Assembly: GCF_900104065.1 (NCBI RefSeq)
Contig: NZ_FNLC01000002.1
Location: 912,995-976,994, forward strand
Reading direction: 5' to 3'
Length of the DNA: 64,000 nt
Source of the DNA: Natronobacterium texcoconense
GTDB taxonomy: Archaea; Halobacteriota; Halobacteria; Halobacteriales; Natrialbaceae
The translations under genes and the position numbers were made by a program. Shown piece after piece: positions 32,971-41,881 of this stretch. The first letter of the stretch is position 1. Each line of letters opens with the position of its first letter. Under the pieces are notes generated by a model. It had not been told where the DNA came from. It searched no databases and worked only from the letters and a program-made list of their open reading frames with translations.

Positions 32971-34038
32971 ATGGACGTCCGAACCGCATTCTTCGCTTTC
33001 TTGCTCGTCGCCCTGGGAACGATCGGTGCGCTTCTCGTTATGCCGCTGTTACAGTACTTGCTGGCAGCCGGCCTCCTCGCGTTCATGCTGTATCCGGTCC
33101 ATCAGCGCCTCAAGACACGAGTCAACGAACGGATTTCGGCGCTCGCGTTGACGGCGTTCGCCATCGTTGTCGCCGTCGTTCCCATCCTCTACTTCTCGAT
33201 CGTCATCCTGCAGACGATCTTCGAGTTCATCGAGGAGTTCGACGAACTGGCCGCGATCGAGACGCTCCGGGAAACCGCACTCGAGGCCGGAATCGAAGAG
33301 GAGGTCCTCGACTCGATCCAGGCGGAACTGCTCTCTGAGATCGAGGGATCGATCGGCGGCGCTGTCGAAGTCGTGCTGATGGAAATTGTCGGGTTGTTGA
33401 ACGCGAGCATCCAGATGAGTTTCGGGCTGCTCGTTCTCGTGTTCGTGCTCTACTATTTGTTGGTCGACGGGGACGCGTTCATCGGCTGGGTGAGTGCCGT
33501 CGCTCCGCTTACCACGGAGGTTCGCGACGAACTCTTCGGCGAGATCGAGAACGTCACCTGGGCGGTGATTCAGAGTCACGTCCTCGTCGCGCTCGTCGAA
33601 GGATTGCTCGGCGGACTCGGCTTCTATCTGCTTGGCGTCCCGAACGTCGCGTTTTGGACGGTCATCATGATCGTCGTCTCGTTCCTGCCGGCGATCGGCG
33701 TCTGGCTGGTCTGGGGGCCGGCGGTCGTCTATCTCGCGTTTGCTGCGGATCCCCTGCATGCGGTCGCGATGTTCCTGTACGGCATCGTCGTCCTCTCGCT
33801 GGTCGACAACTACCTGCGGGCGTTCTTCGTCGATCGTGGCTCCGGGTTGCATCCGGCGGTCGTGCTCGTCGGCGTCATCGGCGGCATCTACCTGCTGGGC
33901 ATTATGGGGCTGTTCCTCGGCCCCGTCCTGCTCGCGGTGTTCAAGGCCGGACTGACCGTCTTCAGTCGGATAAACGGCTACAGCGACGATCCGGAGGCAC
34001 GACCGTCGAAAATCGAGGGAGAGCCCGACGCCGAGTGA
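32971..34038 (+). CDS. AI-2E family membrane transporter
   Basis: A 355-residue membrane protein with about eight spans. Family features are the N-terminal pair of hydrophobic helices, a soluble helical insert (about 90-145, EFDELAAIETLRETALEAG), VSFLPAIGVWLVWGPAVVY, and DNYLRAFFVDRG with GVIGGIYLLGIMGLFLGPVLLA near the end. Members export autoinducer-2 or act as Na+/H+ antiporters in halophiles; the latter is more likely here. ATG 32971 is chosen over 32917 because the first helix starts there. Confidence 0.88.
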   Translation: MDVRTAFFAFLLVALGTIGALLVMPLLQYLLAAGLLAFMLYPVHQRLKTRVNERISALALTAFAIVVAVVPILYFSIVILQTIFEFIEEFDELAAIETLRETALEAGIEEEVLDSIQAELLSEIEGSIGGAVEVVLMEIVGLLNASIQMSFGLLVLVFVLYYLLVDGDAFIGWVSAVAPLTTEVRDELFGEIENVTWAVIQSHVLVALVEGLLGGLGFYLLGVPNVAFWTVIMIVVSFLPAIGVWLVWGPAVVYLAFAADPLHAVAMFLYGIVVLSLVDNYLRAFFVDRGSGLHPAVVLVGVIGGIYLLGIMGLFLGPVLLAVFKAGLTVFSRINGYSDDPEARPSKIEGEPDAE

Positions 34039-34279
34039 ACGACTCTCAATCCGCGTGGTGTGGCCGGTCGGTTCGGACGGTCGTCGGAATACCACGGCCA
34101 CTCGCCGCATCACTCCAAAGAATGTCGTCTGGTATCGATGGTCACAACCGATCGGTAGCGATTCGAAAGGCTACTCTAGACGATCGAATCGGATGATCGA
34201 GCAACTGTGTCGAACGGGTTGGTAACAGCCGTCGAGTACTGACAGCGAGGAAAATCAGGGCTCGTGGCGTCGAACGATT

Positions 34280-34543
34280 TCAGGACTCGGTGTCCGAATC
34301 CGGAGCGGTGTCGTCTACTGTCGCGTCGGTCTCGAGAGCCTCCGCGGACTGCGTACCCCGTTCCGGCGCGTTCTCCGTCTCCACGGGGTCCGTCTCGAGC
34401 GCCTCGAGTGACTGGTCGGCGTCGTATCGGACGTAACCCGCGTAGAACAGCACGAGGCTGAAGATGATCAGCGGCAGTCCGAACAGGGCAAACAGCGCCA
34501 GCAGGAGGGTTCCGGGATCGCTCGGGATGGCAGAGAGCAGCAT
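34280..34543 (-). CDS. Small single-span membrane protein
   Basis: An 87-residue protein with one membrane span (about 12-38, LLLALFALFGLPLIIFSLVLFYAG region). A cytoplasmic YVRYDADQ and an acidic disordered tail ending SDTES follow. The family is not recognised, but this layout is common among haloarchaeal small proteins. It follows nreA on the same strand by 81 bases and may be co-transcribed. Confidence 0.6.
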   Translation of the reverse strand: MLLSAIPSDPGTLLLALFALFGLPLIIFSLVLFYAGYVRYDADQSLEALETDPVETENAPERGTQSAEALETDATVDDTAPDSDTES

Positions 34544-34624
34544 CGTGTACGGGTCGGGACCGATCGTGGAAATGCGTTGTCCTTACGTTCCGCGTGGAAG
34601 CTGTCGAATGCGACGACTCTTCGA

Positions 34625-35926
34625 TCAGTTCGACTCCGAGAACGCGGCGAGGTTCGACTGGACGCCGGCGGCGAGTTCCGACTTGCGCTGGAGTCGCCGA
34701 TACGAGACCGGCAACTGGTTCGAGACCTCTCGTATCGCGCCGTGGAACGTCTCCGCCCGGCCGTACTCGCCGTCGAAGGCGTTACGAACGCTCTCTCGCA
34801 CCTGCCAGACGCCGACCGGGGCCCAGTAGTCGTCCGAGACCTCCCGCAGAACGAGACACTTCGCCTGGCGACCGATCGACTCGAGGTACTCCAGCACGCC
34901 CAGGCGTGCAGCATAGTATGCTCCCGCAGTCTCCTCGACGTAACTCGAGCGACCCTCGTATCCTTCGCTTGCGGCCTGGAGCCAGACGTCGTCCTCGGGG
35001 TTCGGGTTCCAGATGCTGCCGGGGGCTTTCATCTCGACGAGTTCGAACTCCCAGCTACCGGGCGCGAGGACGACCCAGTAGCGGTTGCCCATGTATTCGT
35101 TGGCCCAGACCTGGACCTCGTCGATACTCGGTTCGTTGCGGATGCTGCCCCGGAGGAACTGGCCGATGGTGTCGTCGACGGCGGTGATCGACCATCGCGT
35201 CGGGACGAGTCGGCGCTGTTCGGTCTCGCCCAGCGCGCCCGCCGAGAGGATGGAGTTGATGTCGTAGACGTCGAAACCCCGCCGGTAGAGGTAGGTCATC
35301 GCGCCCTGGGCCTGCCAGTCGTCGTCTTCGAGAGTCTTCTTGACCGGCTTCGGGACGTAGGGGTTCTCTCGCAGTTCGGCGTTACGGGCGTTCGCGCGCG
35401 GACCGCGAGGCGTCGCGACGTCGGTCCCTGCGTCCAGTCCGAGGTCGGGTGTGTCGTCGAGTCCGATCTCGAGGTCGACTGGCCGATCCGCGATCGCGAC
35501 CTCGCGCTGGACGCCGACGAACCCGTCCCATGCGTCGTGAACCGACGGCGTGAGCCGGCTCGCGATCGACGGGGAGTCGACGTTCGCACGCTTGTTGGAG
35601 TTCAGCAGGCTCGTCCGGCGCTGGAGGACGTCGTCGATCGCGTACCCCTGCTGGTACCAGTTGCCGTCGGTAACGTACTCCTCGGCGTCGTCCTCGTCGC
35701 CGACGGGCGAGAGCAGACCGATGGGGATGTCGGGATAGTTCGAGCGCCCGACGAAGATAGAAGGCGAGGTCGAACCGACGAGCGTGTCGCCGGAGAGGGC
35801 GTCGTCGAACCGCCGCTCGAACTCCTCTAGATGGTCCGTGATCTCGTAGGACTTCTCCTTGGCGAGGCGGCGGCGCTTTGCCTCCTCGTCGGGCTCCAAG
35901 TCCTCGATGTACTCGTCGAGGCGCAT
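34625..35926 (-). CDS. nreA: DNA repair protein NreA
   Basis: A 433-residue archaeal NreA, a protein shown in Haloferax to act in repair of mitomycin C damage together with PCNA. Typical segments are FVGRSNYPDIPIGLL, NPYVPKPVKKTLEDD, GFDVYDINSILSAGALGETEQRR and WVVLAPGSWEFELVEMK. The C-terminal QSNLAAFS is a PCNA-interacting peptide-like motif (Q..L..F), although the second aromatic is a serine. With polX, Mut7-C and endonuclease V it gives the window several repair functions. Confidence 0.94.
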   Translation of the reverse strand: MRLDEYIEDLEPDEEAKRRRLAKEKSYEITDHLEEFERRFDDALSGDTLVGSTSPSIFVGRSNYPDIPIGLLSPVGDEDDAEEYVTDGNWYQQGYAIDDVLQRRTSLLNSNKRANVDSPSIASRLTPSVHDAWDGFVGVQREVAIADRPVDLEIGLDDTPDLGLDAGTDVATPRGPRANARNAELRENPYVPKPVKKTLEDDDWQAQGAMTYLYRRGFDVYDINSILSAGALGETEQRRLVPTRWSITAVDDTIGQFLRGSIRNEPSIDEVQVWANEYMGNRYWVVLAPGSWEFELVEMKAPGSIWNPNPEDDVWLQAASEGYEGRSSYVEETAGAYYAARLGVLEYLESIGRQAKCLVLREVSDDYWAPVGVWQVRESVRNAFDGEYGRAETFHGAIREVSNQLPVSYRRLQRKSELAAGVQSNLAAFSESN

Positions 35927-35995
35927 TCATCGGATATTGGTTAGGGGCGGGTTTGAATCTTGAGCTTCCGCTGAACCAGACAGGTATGGTGGCCG

Positions 35996-36004
35996 TTACT
36001 TATG
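35996..36004 (+). promoter_or_regulatory. TATA-like box of the antiporter gene
   Basis: TTACTTATG is centred 27 bases before GTG 36027. It supports the GTG start and a leaderless message. Confidence 0.4.
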
Positions 36005-36026
36005 ATCAGGCCGTTGAAGACGGACT

Positions 36027-37874
36027 GTGGACGTCCTTCCCGTCGTCATCGGCATCCTCGCGTTAGGGATCGCCGCCCAGGTGCTCGCCAAGCGCCTTCG
36101 CATTCCCAGCGTCCTCTTTCTGATCATCATCGGCGTTCTGGTCGGCCCGGAAGGACTGGGGTTCGTGACGATCGAGACGTTCGGCGACGGCCTCTCGACC
36201 GTCGTCGGACTCAGCGTCGCGATCATCATCTTCGACGGTGCCTTCCACCTCCGGCGAGAGAAACTCGAGCGAGCGCCACAGGCCGTCCGCAGACTGACCA
36301 CGATCGGCGCGGCGATCGCGTTCGTCGGCACGGCGATCGCTGCCAGGATCTTCCTCGGGACCGACTGGGGGATCGCCCTGTTGATCGCCTCGCTGTTGAT
36401 CGCGACCGGCCCGACGGTGATCACGCCGATCCTCGAGGTCGTCACGGTCCGGGATCACGTGGAGGCGGCACTCGAAGCGGAGGGTATCTTCAACGACGTC
36501 ACCGCGGCGGTGCTCGCGATCGTCATCTTCGAGGCCGTCGTCGTCGGCGACGCACCGGAACTGATTCCGACCGGATTCCTCCAGCGGCTGACCGCCGGTA
36601 TCGGCATCGGCGTCGTCGTCGCGGCCGCAGTCTGGTACCTGCTGGTCCGGGTGAAGCCGCCGGCCGGCGACGCGCCACAGATGGCACGGCTCATCACGTT
36701 GACCGGAGCGCTCGTCTCCTTCGGGCTGGCGGAGTCCGTGTTTCCCGAGACAGGTGTTGCCGCCGCCGCGACGACCGGAATCGTGCTCGGCAACCTCGAT
36801 CTCCCCCACCGCGAGGAGATCCTCGCGTTCAACCGCGACCTGACGCTGGTCGTGCTCGCGTTCGTGTTCATCTCGCTCGCCGCGCTGATCGACTTCGACT
36901 CGCTGTTCGGGCTCGGAACGGGCGGCATCGCCGTCGTCGTGGCCGTCACCCTGTTCGTCCGTCCCGTCCTCGTCGCGCTGTCGGCGACCGACCGCCAGTT
37001 CAGTCGCGAAGAACGGCTCTTCCTCTCCTTCGTCGGTCCTCGCGGGATCATCCCCGCGTCCGTCGCGACGCTATTTGCGATCCAGCTCGAGGCCGCAGGC
37101 CAGTTCGAGGCCGCGCGGACGCTCGCGGGGACGGTCTTTCTCGTCATCTTCCTCACGGTCGTTCTACAGGCGGGCTTTGCCCGCCAGATTGCGGAGTACT
37201 TCGAGGTGATACCCATGCCAGCGATCATCGTCGGCGGCGGTCGGATCGGCCGGGCGCTCGCCACGCGACTGGAGAAACGGGGCGAAAACGTCGTTCTCGT
37301 CGACGAAGACGACGAAATGGTCGAACGGCTCCGGCGGGACGGATACACTGCCGTCGCCGGAGACGGGACGAGTCCGGAGACGCTGCGCGAGGCGGACATC
37401 GAGCGAGCGCGGATCGTCGTGGCGACGACGGCCGACGACGACGCCAACCTGCTGATCTCGCAACTCGCCCGAACCACGTTCGACGTCGAGACGGTCGTCG
37501 CCCGGGTGAACGACCCCGGCAACGTCGACGCCTTCGAGACGCTCGGCGTCCGCGCGATCGACGTCGCGAGCGCGACCGCGTGGTCGATCGACAACGAGAT
37601 CGAACGGCCCGCACTCGCCCACTGGATGACGGAACTCGGCGAGGGCCACGACGCCCAGGAGATCACAGTCACCGCAACGGACCTCGTCGGATCGACGATC
37701 GCACAACTGGACGCGGAGATTCCGGACGGCGTCATCGTCGCAGTCATCGCCCGCGACGGCGAAACGTACGTTCCCGAAGCCGATACGGTGCTCGAAGACG
37801 GAGACAAAGTGACGTTTCTCGGGCGTGAGTCGGCAGTCAGGAAGGCAGTACGACGGTTCCATCCCCACGATTGA
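36027..37874 (+). CDS. Na+(K+)/H+ antiporter with RCK domains
   Basis: A 615-residue monovalent cation:proton antiporter. About 12 membrane spans in residues 1-390 carry the ATGPTVITPIL motif, where many CPA1 antiporters have a conserved TDP. An RCK_N domain (about 393-510) starts with the nucleotide-binding GGGRIGRALATRLEKRG. An RCK_C (TrkA-C) domain follows at about 535-610 (QEITVTATDLVGSTIAQL). Nucleotide or ion binding to the RCK part would gate transport, useful for pH and salt balance. GTG 36027 lies 27 bases after a TATA-like box. Confidence 0.92.
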   Translation: MDVLPVVIGILALGIAAQVLAKRLRIPSVLFLIIIGVLVGPEGLGFVTIETFGDGLSTVVGLSVAIIIFDGAFHLRREKLERAPQAVRRLTTIGAAIAFVGTAIAARIFLGTDWGIALLIASLLIATGPTVITPILEVVTVRDHVEAALEAEGIFNDVTAAVLAIVIFEAVVVGDAPELIPTGFLQRLTAGIGIGVVVAAAVWYLLVRVKPPAGDAPQMARLITLTGALVSFGLAESVFPETGVAAAATTGIVLGNLDLPHREEILAFNRDLTLVVLAFVFISLAALIDFDSLFGLGTGGIAVVVAVTLFVRPVLVALSATDRQFSREERLFLSFVGPRGIIPASVATLFAIQLEAAGQFEAARTLAGTVFLVIFLTVVLQAGFARQIAEYFEVIPMPAIIVGGGRIGRALATRLEKRGENVVLVDEDDEMVERLRRDGYTAVAGDGTSPETLREADIERARIVVATTADDDANLLISQLARTTFDVETVVARVNDPGNVDAFETLGVRAIDVASATAWSIDNEIERPALAHWMTELGEGHDAQEITVTATDLVGSTIAQLDAEIPDGVIVAVIARDGETYVPEADTVLEDGDKVTFLGRESAVRKAVRRFHPHD

Positions 37875-38190
37875 CGAATGAACACGTGGGCGCCGGGAGG
37901 GCGTCCACGAGTATCCGGATGTCAGAGGCACGGCCCCACCGACGTTCGGGCACTCCATCGAACTCGGCCGTTGGGCCGCATGGCTTCGTTCCACGCCGGT
38001 AATAAAATACGTACAAGTGGATTTTCTCGTTCGGAAAACACACCTTCGCTTCTGAAGCTACTCGAGAAGCGAGGGTCGTTCGGCCAGCGGCCCGAAAACG
38101 GGCCGGAGAGCGGTCGGAAGGCGTTCGATCGAGATCGAACTGTCTTTACGGAGAAACCCCGTTTCCCGCCGAACAGGAATCCACGACGGT
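37875..38190. other. Intergenic region without recognised genes
   Basis: These 316 bases between the antiporter and the DoxX promoter show no frame with haloarchaeal codon character and no clear RNA consensus. CTACTCGAGAAGCGAGGG and CGGCCAGCGGCCCGAAAACG contain short inverted repeats of uncertain meaning. Confidence 0.5.
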
Positions 38191-38232
38191 GTATAAGCCC
38201 GTTTCTCGCCTATCTGTAGCTGTAAGAGGTGA
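38191..38232 (+). promoter_or_regulatory. Promoter and ribosome-binding site of the DoxX gene
   Basis: TATA box GTATAAGC at 38191-38198 is followed by AGAGGTGA at 38225-38232, six bases before ATG 38239. This is one of the few genes here with a real leader and a strong Shine-Dalgarno match. Confidence 0.5.
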
Positions 38233-38238
38233 CATACT

Positions 38239-38805
38239 ATGTCCACCACAACTCGAAACCGGCTCGAGAGCCGCTTCGGTGGGGTTACACTCACTGGCGA
38301 ACCGCACGCGTTGAGTGCGTGGTTCGTGGTCGCCCTGCGATTCGTCATGGGCGGCATGATGCTGTTCGCGGGACTGGGGAAGTTCGCGTTCGTCAGCGGT
38401 GAGGCGTTCGACGCGAGCGGCTTTCTGGTCCACGGCGTCGATCCAGCGAGCCCGGTCAGCGGGCTCTACGCTGCGATGGCGGGCAACGCCGCGTTGCTCG
38501 AGGTCATCAACGTGATCGTTCCGGTCACGCAGGTGCTGATCGGCGTCGCGCTGATCGCTGGCGCGTTCGTCCGCCTGGCCGCACTGGGCGGAGCCATGCA
38601 GATGGGCCTGTTCTACCTCGGCGGCTGGGAAGGCCAGTGGCTCGCGCTGTTCGACTCGACGCTGATCTACGCCGTCGTGTTCCTCGCGCTGGGCGCGTTC
38701 GCCGCGGGCCGCATCGCGGGACTCGACCGCTACATCGAGCAGACCGAGGTCGGCGGGCAGCCGCTACTCGAGCGCTACCCCAAACTCCGGTACCTGCTCG
38801 GATAG
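38239..38805 (+). CDS. DoxX family membrane protein
   Basis: A 188-residue DoxX-like protein with four membrane spans (about 32-50, 75-100, 105-125, 135-155). The pattern RFVMGGMMLFAGLGKFAF is the first DoxX helix, and a KF-x-V-S-G region follows. DoxX proteins include the small subunit of archaeal thiosulfate:quinone oxidoreductase, but most stand-alone members are of unknown function. A strong ribosome-binding site precedes the ATG. It is transcribed alone. Confidence 0.88.
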   Translation: MSTTTRNRLESRFGGVTLTGEPHALSAWFVVALRFVMGGMMLFAGLGKFAFVSGEAFDASGFLVHGVDPASPVSGLYAAMAGNAALLEVINVIVPVTQVLIGVALIAGAFVRLAALGGAMQMGLFYLGGWEGQWLALFDSTLIYAVVFLALGAFAAGRIAGLDRYIEQTEVGGQPLLERYPKLRYLLG

Positions 38806-38920
38806 TACAGCGCCGTCCGCACAGCACCCGTTTTCGTTTTTCGACGCGTCCTCGAGACGTGTCTCGGTTCCGTCCATCGCCGAGCGACGAGCCCAGCGGG
38901 AAGCCGGCGAAAGACAACCG

Positions 38921-38926
38921 TTAAAA
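38921..38926 (+). promoter_or_regulatory. TATA box of the zinc finger-aEF1B operon
   Basis: TTAAAA lies 27 bases before ATG 38950, fitting a leaderless bicistronic message. Confidence 0.5.
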
Positions 38927-38949
38927 ACGGCGGGCGGGAAGGGGTGGGT

Positions 38950-39129
38950 ATGAGTACGACGAACGACCGAGGGACTGGATCCTGCGTCTCCTGTGGGATC
39001 AACATCGCGGGAACGAACGCCGCGTCGTTCAAGTGTCCCGACTGTGGCCAGCGGATCTTCCGCTGTGCCAAGTGTCGCAAGCAGAGCAACCTCTACGAGT
39101 GTCCCGACTGCGGGTTCACCGGCCCCTAA
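38950..39129 (+). CDS. HVO_2753-like small zinc-finger protein
   Basis: A 59-residue protein with four CxxC knuckles in order: CVSC, CPDC, CAKC and CPDC, forming two zinc sites. It corresponds to the Haloferax HVO_2753 zinc-finger micro-protein, also encoded next to the aEF1B gene and reported to influence swarming and biofilm formation. The start at ATG 38950 is 28 bases after the TATA box; a GTG two codons earlier is less likely. Eight bases separate it from the aEF1B gene. Confidence 0.93.
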   Translation: MSTTNDRGTGSCVSCGINIAGTNAASFKCPDCGQRIFRCAKCRKQSNLYECPDCGFTGP

Positions 39130-39137
39130 TTACCGCC

Positions 39138-39404
39138 ATGGGAAAAGTAGCTGCCAAAATCAAGGTCATGCCGAACAGCCCCGAAATCGACCTCGACGCG
39201 CTCCAGGAGCGTCTCGAGAGCGCCCTCCCCGAGGGTGCGAAGATCAACGGCGTCGAGCGCGAGGAAGTCGCGTTCGGCCTCACCGCACTCTACCCGACCG
39301 TGATCGTCCCTGACGGCGCGGGCGGCACGGAGACCGTCGAGGAGAACTTCTCGGAAGTCGAGGGCGTCGAGAGCGTCGGCGTCGAGAACGTCGGCCGTAT
39401 CTGA
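39138..39404 (+). CDS. ef1b: Elongation factor 1-beta (aEF1B)
   Basis: An 88-residue archaeal EF-1 beta, the guanine nucleotide exchange factor that reloads aEF1A with GTP during translation. The length and the [19 protein letters not shown] start (positions 3-21, in family order) are typical. [25 protein letters not shown] forms the C-terminal beta-alpha-beta part. It is second in an operon with the small zinc finger. The ATG at 39138 begins directly at the conserved N-terminus. Confidence 0.95.
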   Translation: MGKVAAKIKVMPNSPEIDLDALQERLESALPEGAKINGVEREEVAFGLTALYPTVIVPDGAGGTETVEENFSEVEGVESVGVENVGRI

Positions 39405-39542
39405 TCGGTCGCGTCACATCACCGTATTTTCACCGTTCGCAAGACGACGAGAGCGGGAGGTCCGTTCTTTCTCGACGTGCCGAGCCATCTCTCGAAGTCG
39501 ATACCGTTCGATACCGCTGCCGGAAAACAAAGTCGACGACGA

Positions 39543-41045
39543 TCAGGTACGGAGCCACTCGAGTCCGCGCTTGACGAACGGGCCGAACAGGACCGCACAG
39601 ATCGCGAGCACGAGCAGTGGTGAGAACCAGCCGTACTGGATCGGGTCGACGAATATCGCCCACGAACCGCCGGAGATCTCGAGCGAGGTGTGGAGGTTCC
39701 GTTCGGCGATGTTTCCGAGGACGACGCCGAGGACGAACGCAATCACGGAGTAGTTGTACCGGACCATGTAGAACCCGATCACGCCGAAGACGACGATCGT
39801 CACCACGTCGATCGCGTTGGCGTCGAGTGCGTACGTTCCGAGGAACGAGAGGACGACGACGATCGGGATGATGTAGTCCGTGTCGAGCCGGGTCAACAGC
39901 CCGAGTCTGGTGATCAGTGTGAGACCGACGAGCAGGATCACGACGTTCCCGACGAGCAAGGCGAGCAACATCGCGTAAGTCAGTGCGAGTTCGCCTGCCG
40001 GGTCGAACATGCTCTGGCCGGGATTGAGGCCGTGCATGAGTAGACCGCCGATGAGGACGGCCGTCGAGGAACTACCCGGAATCCCGAACGAGATGGCGGG
40101 CACGAGCGAGCCAGCGACGGTCCCGTTGTTCGACGCCTCGGAGGCGACGACGCCGGTCTCGTTCCCGGAGCCGAACGAATTGGGATCGTCGGAACTCCGG
40201 ACGGCCTCCGAGTAGGCGACGAAGTTCGAGACGGTCGCGCCGGCACCGGGGATCGAGCCGACGATCATCCCGATGAATCCGGACTTGACGACCGTAATCG
40301 GGCGCTTGACGGTCTCGACGACTCCTTCGACGACGCCACCACCGATTCGGACTGGGCCGTTGGCGATACCTCCCTCCTGACCCGCGAGTTTCATCATCTC
40401 GGCGATCGCGAACAGGCCGATGAGGACCGCGACGAAGTTGATCCCGTCGTACAGCAGCATCGAGTCCGTATACCGGTTGTCGAGACTCATCGGCGCGGTA
40501 CCGATCGTCGTCACGAGCAGGCCCGCCGCACCGGCGAGCAGCCCTTTCGCGATCGAGCCGCGAGTGACGACCGTGATCATCGCCAGTCCGAGGACGGCGA
40601 TCAGGAACCGCTCGGGGGTTCCAACCGCCAGTACCAGATCGATCAGGAACGGCGAGAACAGCAACAGGGCAGTGATCGTGAACGCGCCCGCGATCGTCGA
40701 TGCCGTCGCGGAGATCGACAGCGCCGTCGCTGCCCGCCCCTCCTTCGACATCGGGTAGCCGTCGAACATCGTCGCCGCCGACGACGAGACCCCCGGTGTG
40801 TTGATGAGGATCGCCGCGATCGATCCACCGTACATCGCGCCGCTGTAGATGCCGACCAGCAGGACGATCCCGTTCGTCTCCCCGAGCGGGAGCGTCAGCG
40901 GGAGGACGATCGCCATCCCCAGCGGCGGTCCGAGGCCGGGGAGTGCGCCGACGACGATGCCGATCAGGACGCCCACGATCACCCACACCATCGTCTCGAG
41001 AGTAAACAGCGTATCGAAGGCGGCGATCAGCGTTTCGACGGTCAC
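39543..41045 (-). CDS. tctA: Tripartite tricarboxylate transporter large permease TctA
   Basis: A 500-residue TctA permease with about twelve membrane spans. The signature GGSIAAILINTPGVSSSAATMFDGYP is visible near residue 75, and its second-half counterpart SFGIPGSSSTAVLIGG occurs near 320. It forms the transport channel for tricarboxylates or related organic acids with TctB and the TctC binding protein. The substrate is not known. Its ATG overlaps the tctB stop by four bases (ATGA). It is last in the tctC-tctB-tctA operon. Confidence 0.94.
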   Translation of the reverse strand: MTVETLIAAFDTLFTLETMVWVIVGVLIGIVVGALPGLGPPLGMAIVLPLTLPLGETNGIVLLVGIYSGAMYGGSIAAILINTPGVSSSAATMFDGYPMSKEGRAATALSISATASTIAGAFTITALLLFSPFLIDLVLAVGTPERFLIAVLGLAMITVVTRGSIAKGLLAGAAGLLVTTIGTAPMSLDNRYTDSMLLYDGINFVAVLIGLFAIAEMMKLAGQEGGIANGPVRIGGGVVEGVVETVKRPITVVKSGFIGMIVGSIPGAGATVSNFVAYSEAVRSSDDPNSFGSGNETGVVASEASNNGTVAGSLVPAISFGIPGSSSTAVLIGGLLMHGLNPGQSMFDPAGELALTYAMLLALLVGNVVILLVGLTLITRLGLLTRLDTDYIIPIVVVLSFLGTYALDANAIDVVTIVVFGVIGFYMVRYNYSVIAFVLGVVLGNIAERNLHTSLEISGGSWAIFVDPIQYGWFSPLLVLAICAVLFGPFVKRGLEWLRT

Positions 41046-41791
41046 GCACTGATCACCGCGTCAGGGACGGCCGCCAGTGAAATCGGTAGTTCCGGCAGGA
41101 CGGGCACCGGGAACCGCCACCCAGTGTACCAGCCGACCGCGATTTCGGGGGAAACGACGAGGAAGAACGCGTAGGCGATCCCGAAGCTCACTCCGGCCAG
41201 TGCGAGCGTCTCGTACCACCGCATCCGCGCCCACAGCGCGTAGAGCGCGACGAAGATCGGCGTCGCGTACAGCATTCCGATCGTGAACGTGAGCGCGACG
41301 TACACCACACAGAGGGCGCTGGTGACGGCCGGCCCTCGTGGATCGTCGATCTCGTAGGTGTAGGTCGCGGACGACGTCTCGGTCGTCGCGTCGCCGCTCG
41401 AGTCGGCTGCGTCGTCGATTTCGACGTCGTCCGCTCGCTCTTCGCTCGAGCGGTCGGCGTCGTCCTCGCCGAGCACCTGCATCGGTTCGGCGACGATCGA
41501 TCGAACCGGAGCCGGGAGGTAGTTGCGCGCGAGCAACAGCGCGGAGAAGACGACCGTCGTGCCCGCAGTCAGTCGCGGGAACGTCGCTGCGTCCGAACTG
41601 AACTCGTTCGCGCCGTGGTACATGTACGCGCCCGCGACGAGGAAAAACAGCAACAGGACGTGTTCCATCGTCGGTCGCTCGCGGAAGACGACCTCGCCCG
41701 CGTCGCCGAGCGTCCGCGAGAGAGCACGGGCTCCGTCGGCGAGTGCGTCGATGCCGCCCCGGAAGGCGCGTGGAAGGTTCGTGTCTGGCAT
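41042..41791 (-). CDS. tctB: Tripartite tricarboxylate transporter small permease TctB
   Basis: A 249-residue TctB with four membrane spans, starting after an amphipathic N-terminal region. The long acidic, serine-rich loop (about 105-150, DDADRSSEERADDVEIDDAAD region) between spans 2 and 3 is larger than in bacterial TctB and looks like a halophile insertion. It overlaps tctA by four bases and lies 90 bases after tctC. Confidence 0.88.
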   Translation of the reverse strand: MPDTNLPRAFRGGIDALADGARALSRTLGDAGEVVFRERPTMEHVLLLFFLVAGAYMYHGANEFSSDAATFPRLTAGTTVVFSALLLARNYLPAPVRSIVAEPMQVLGEDDADRSSEERADDVEIDDAADSSGDATTETSSATYTYEIDDPRGPAVTSALCVVYVALTFTIGMLYATPIFVALYALWARMRWYETLALAGVSFGIAYAFFLVVSPEIAVGWYTGWRFPVPVLPELPISLAAVPDAVISA

Positions 41792-41881
41792 CGGATGTTT
41801 TCGGTCTCGGCCTCGCTTATTGTCTCACGTGAGTACAGAACTGGGGACGAACAGTGTAGTCGTCCCGGCGCTGTAGTGGTG

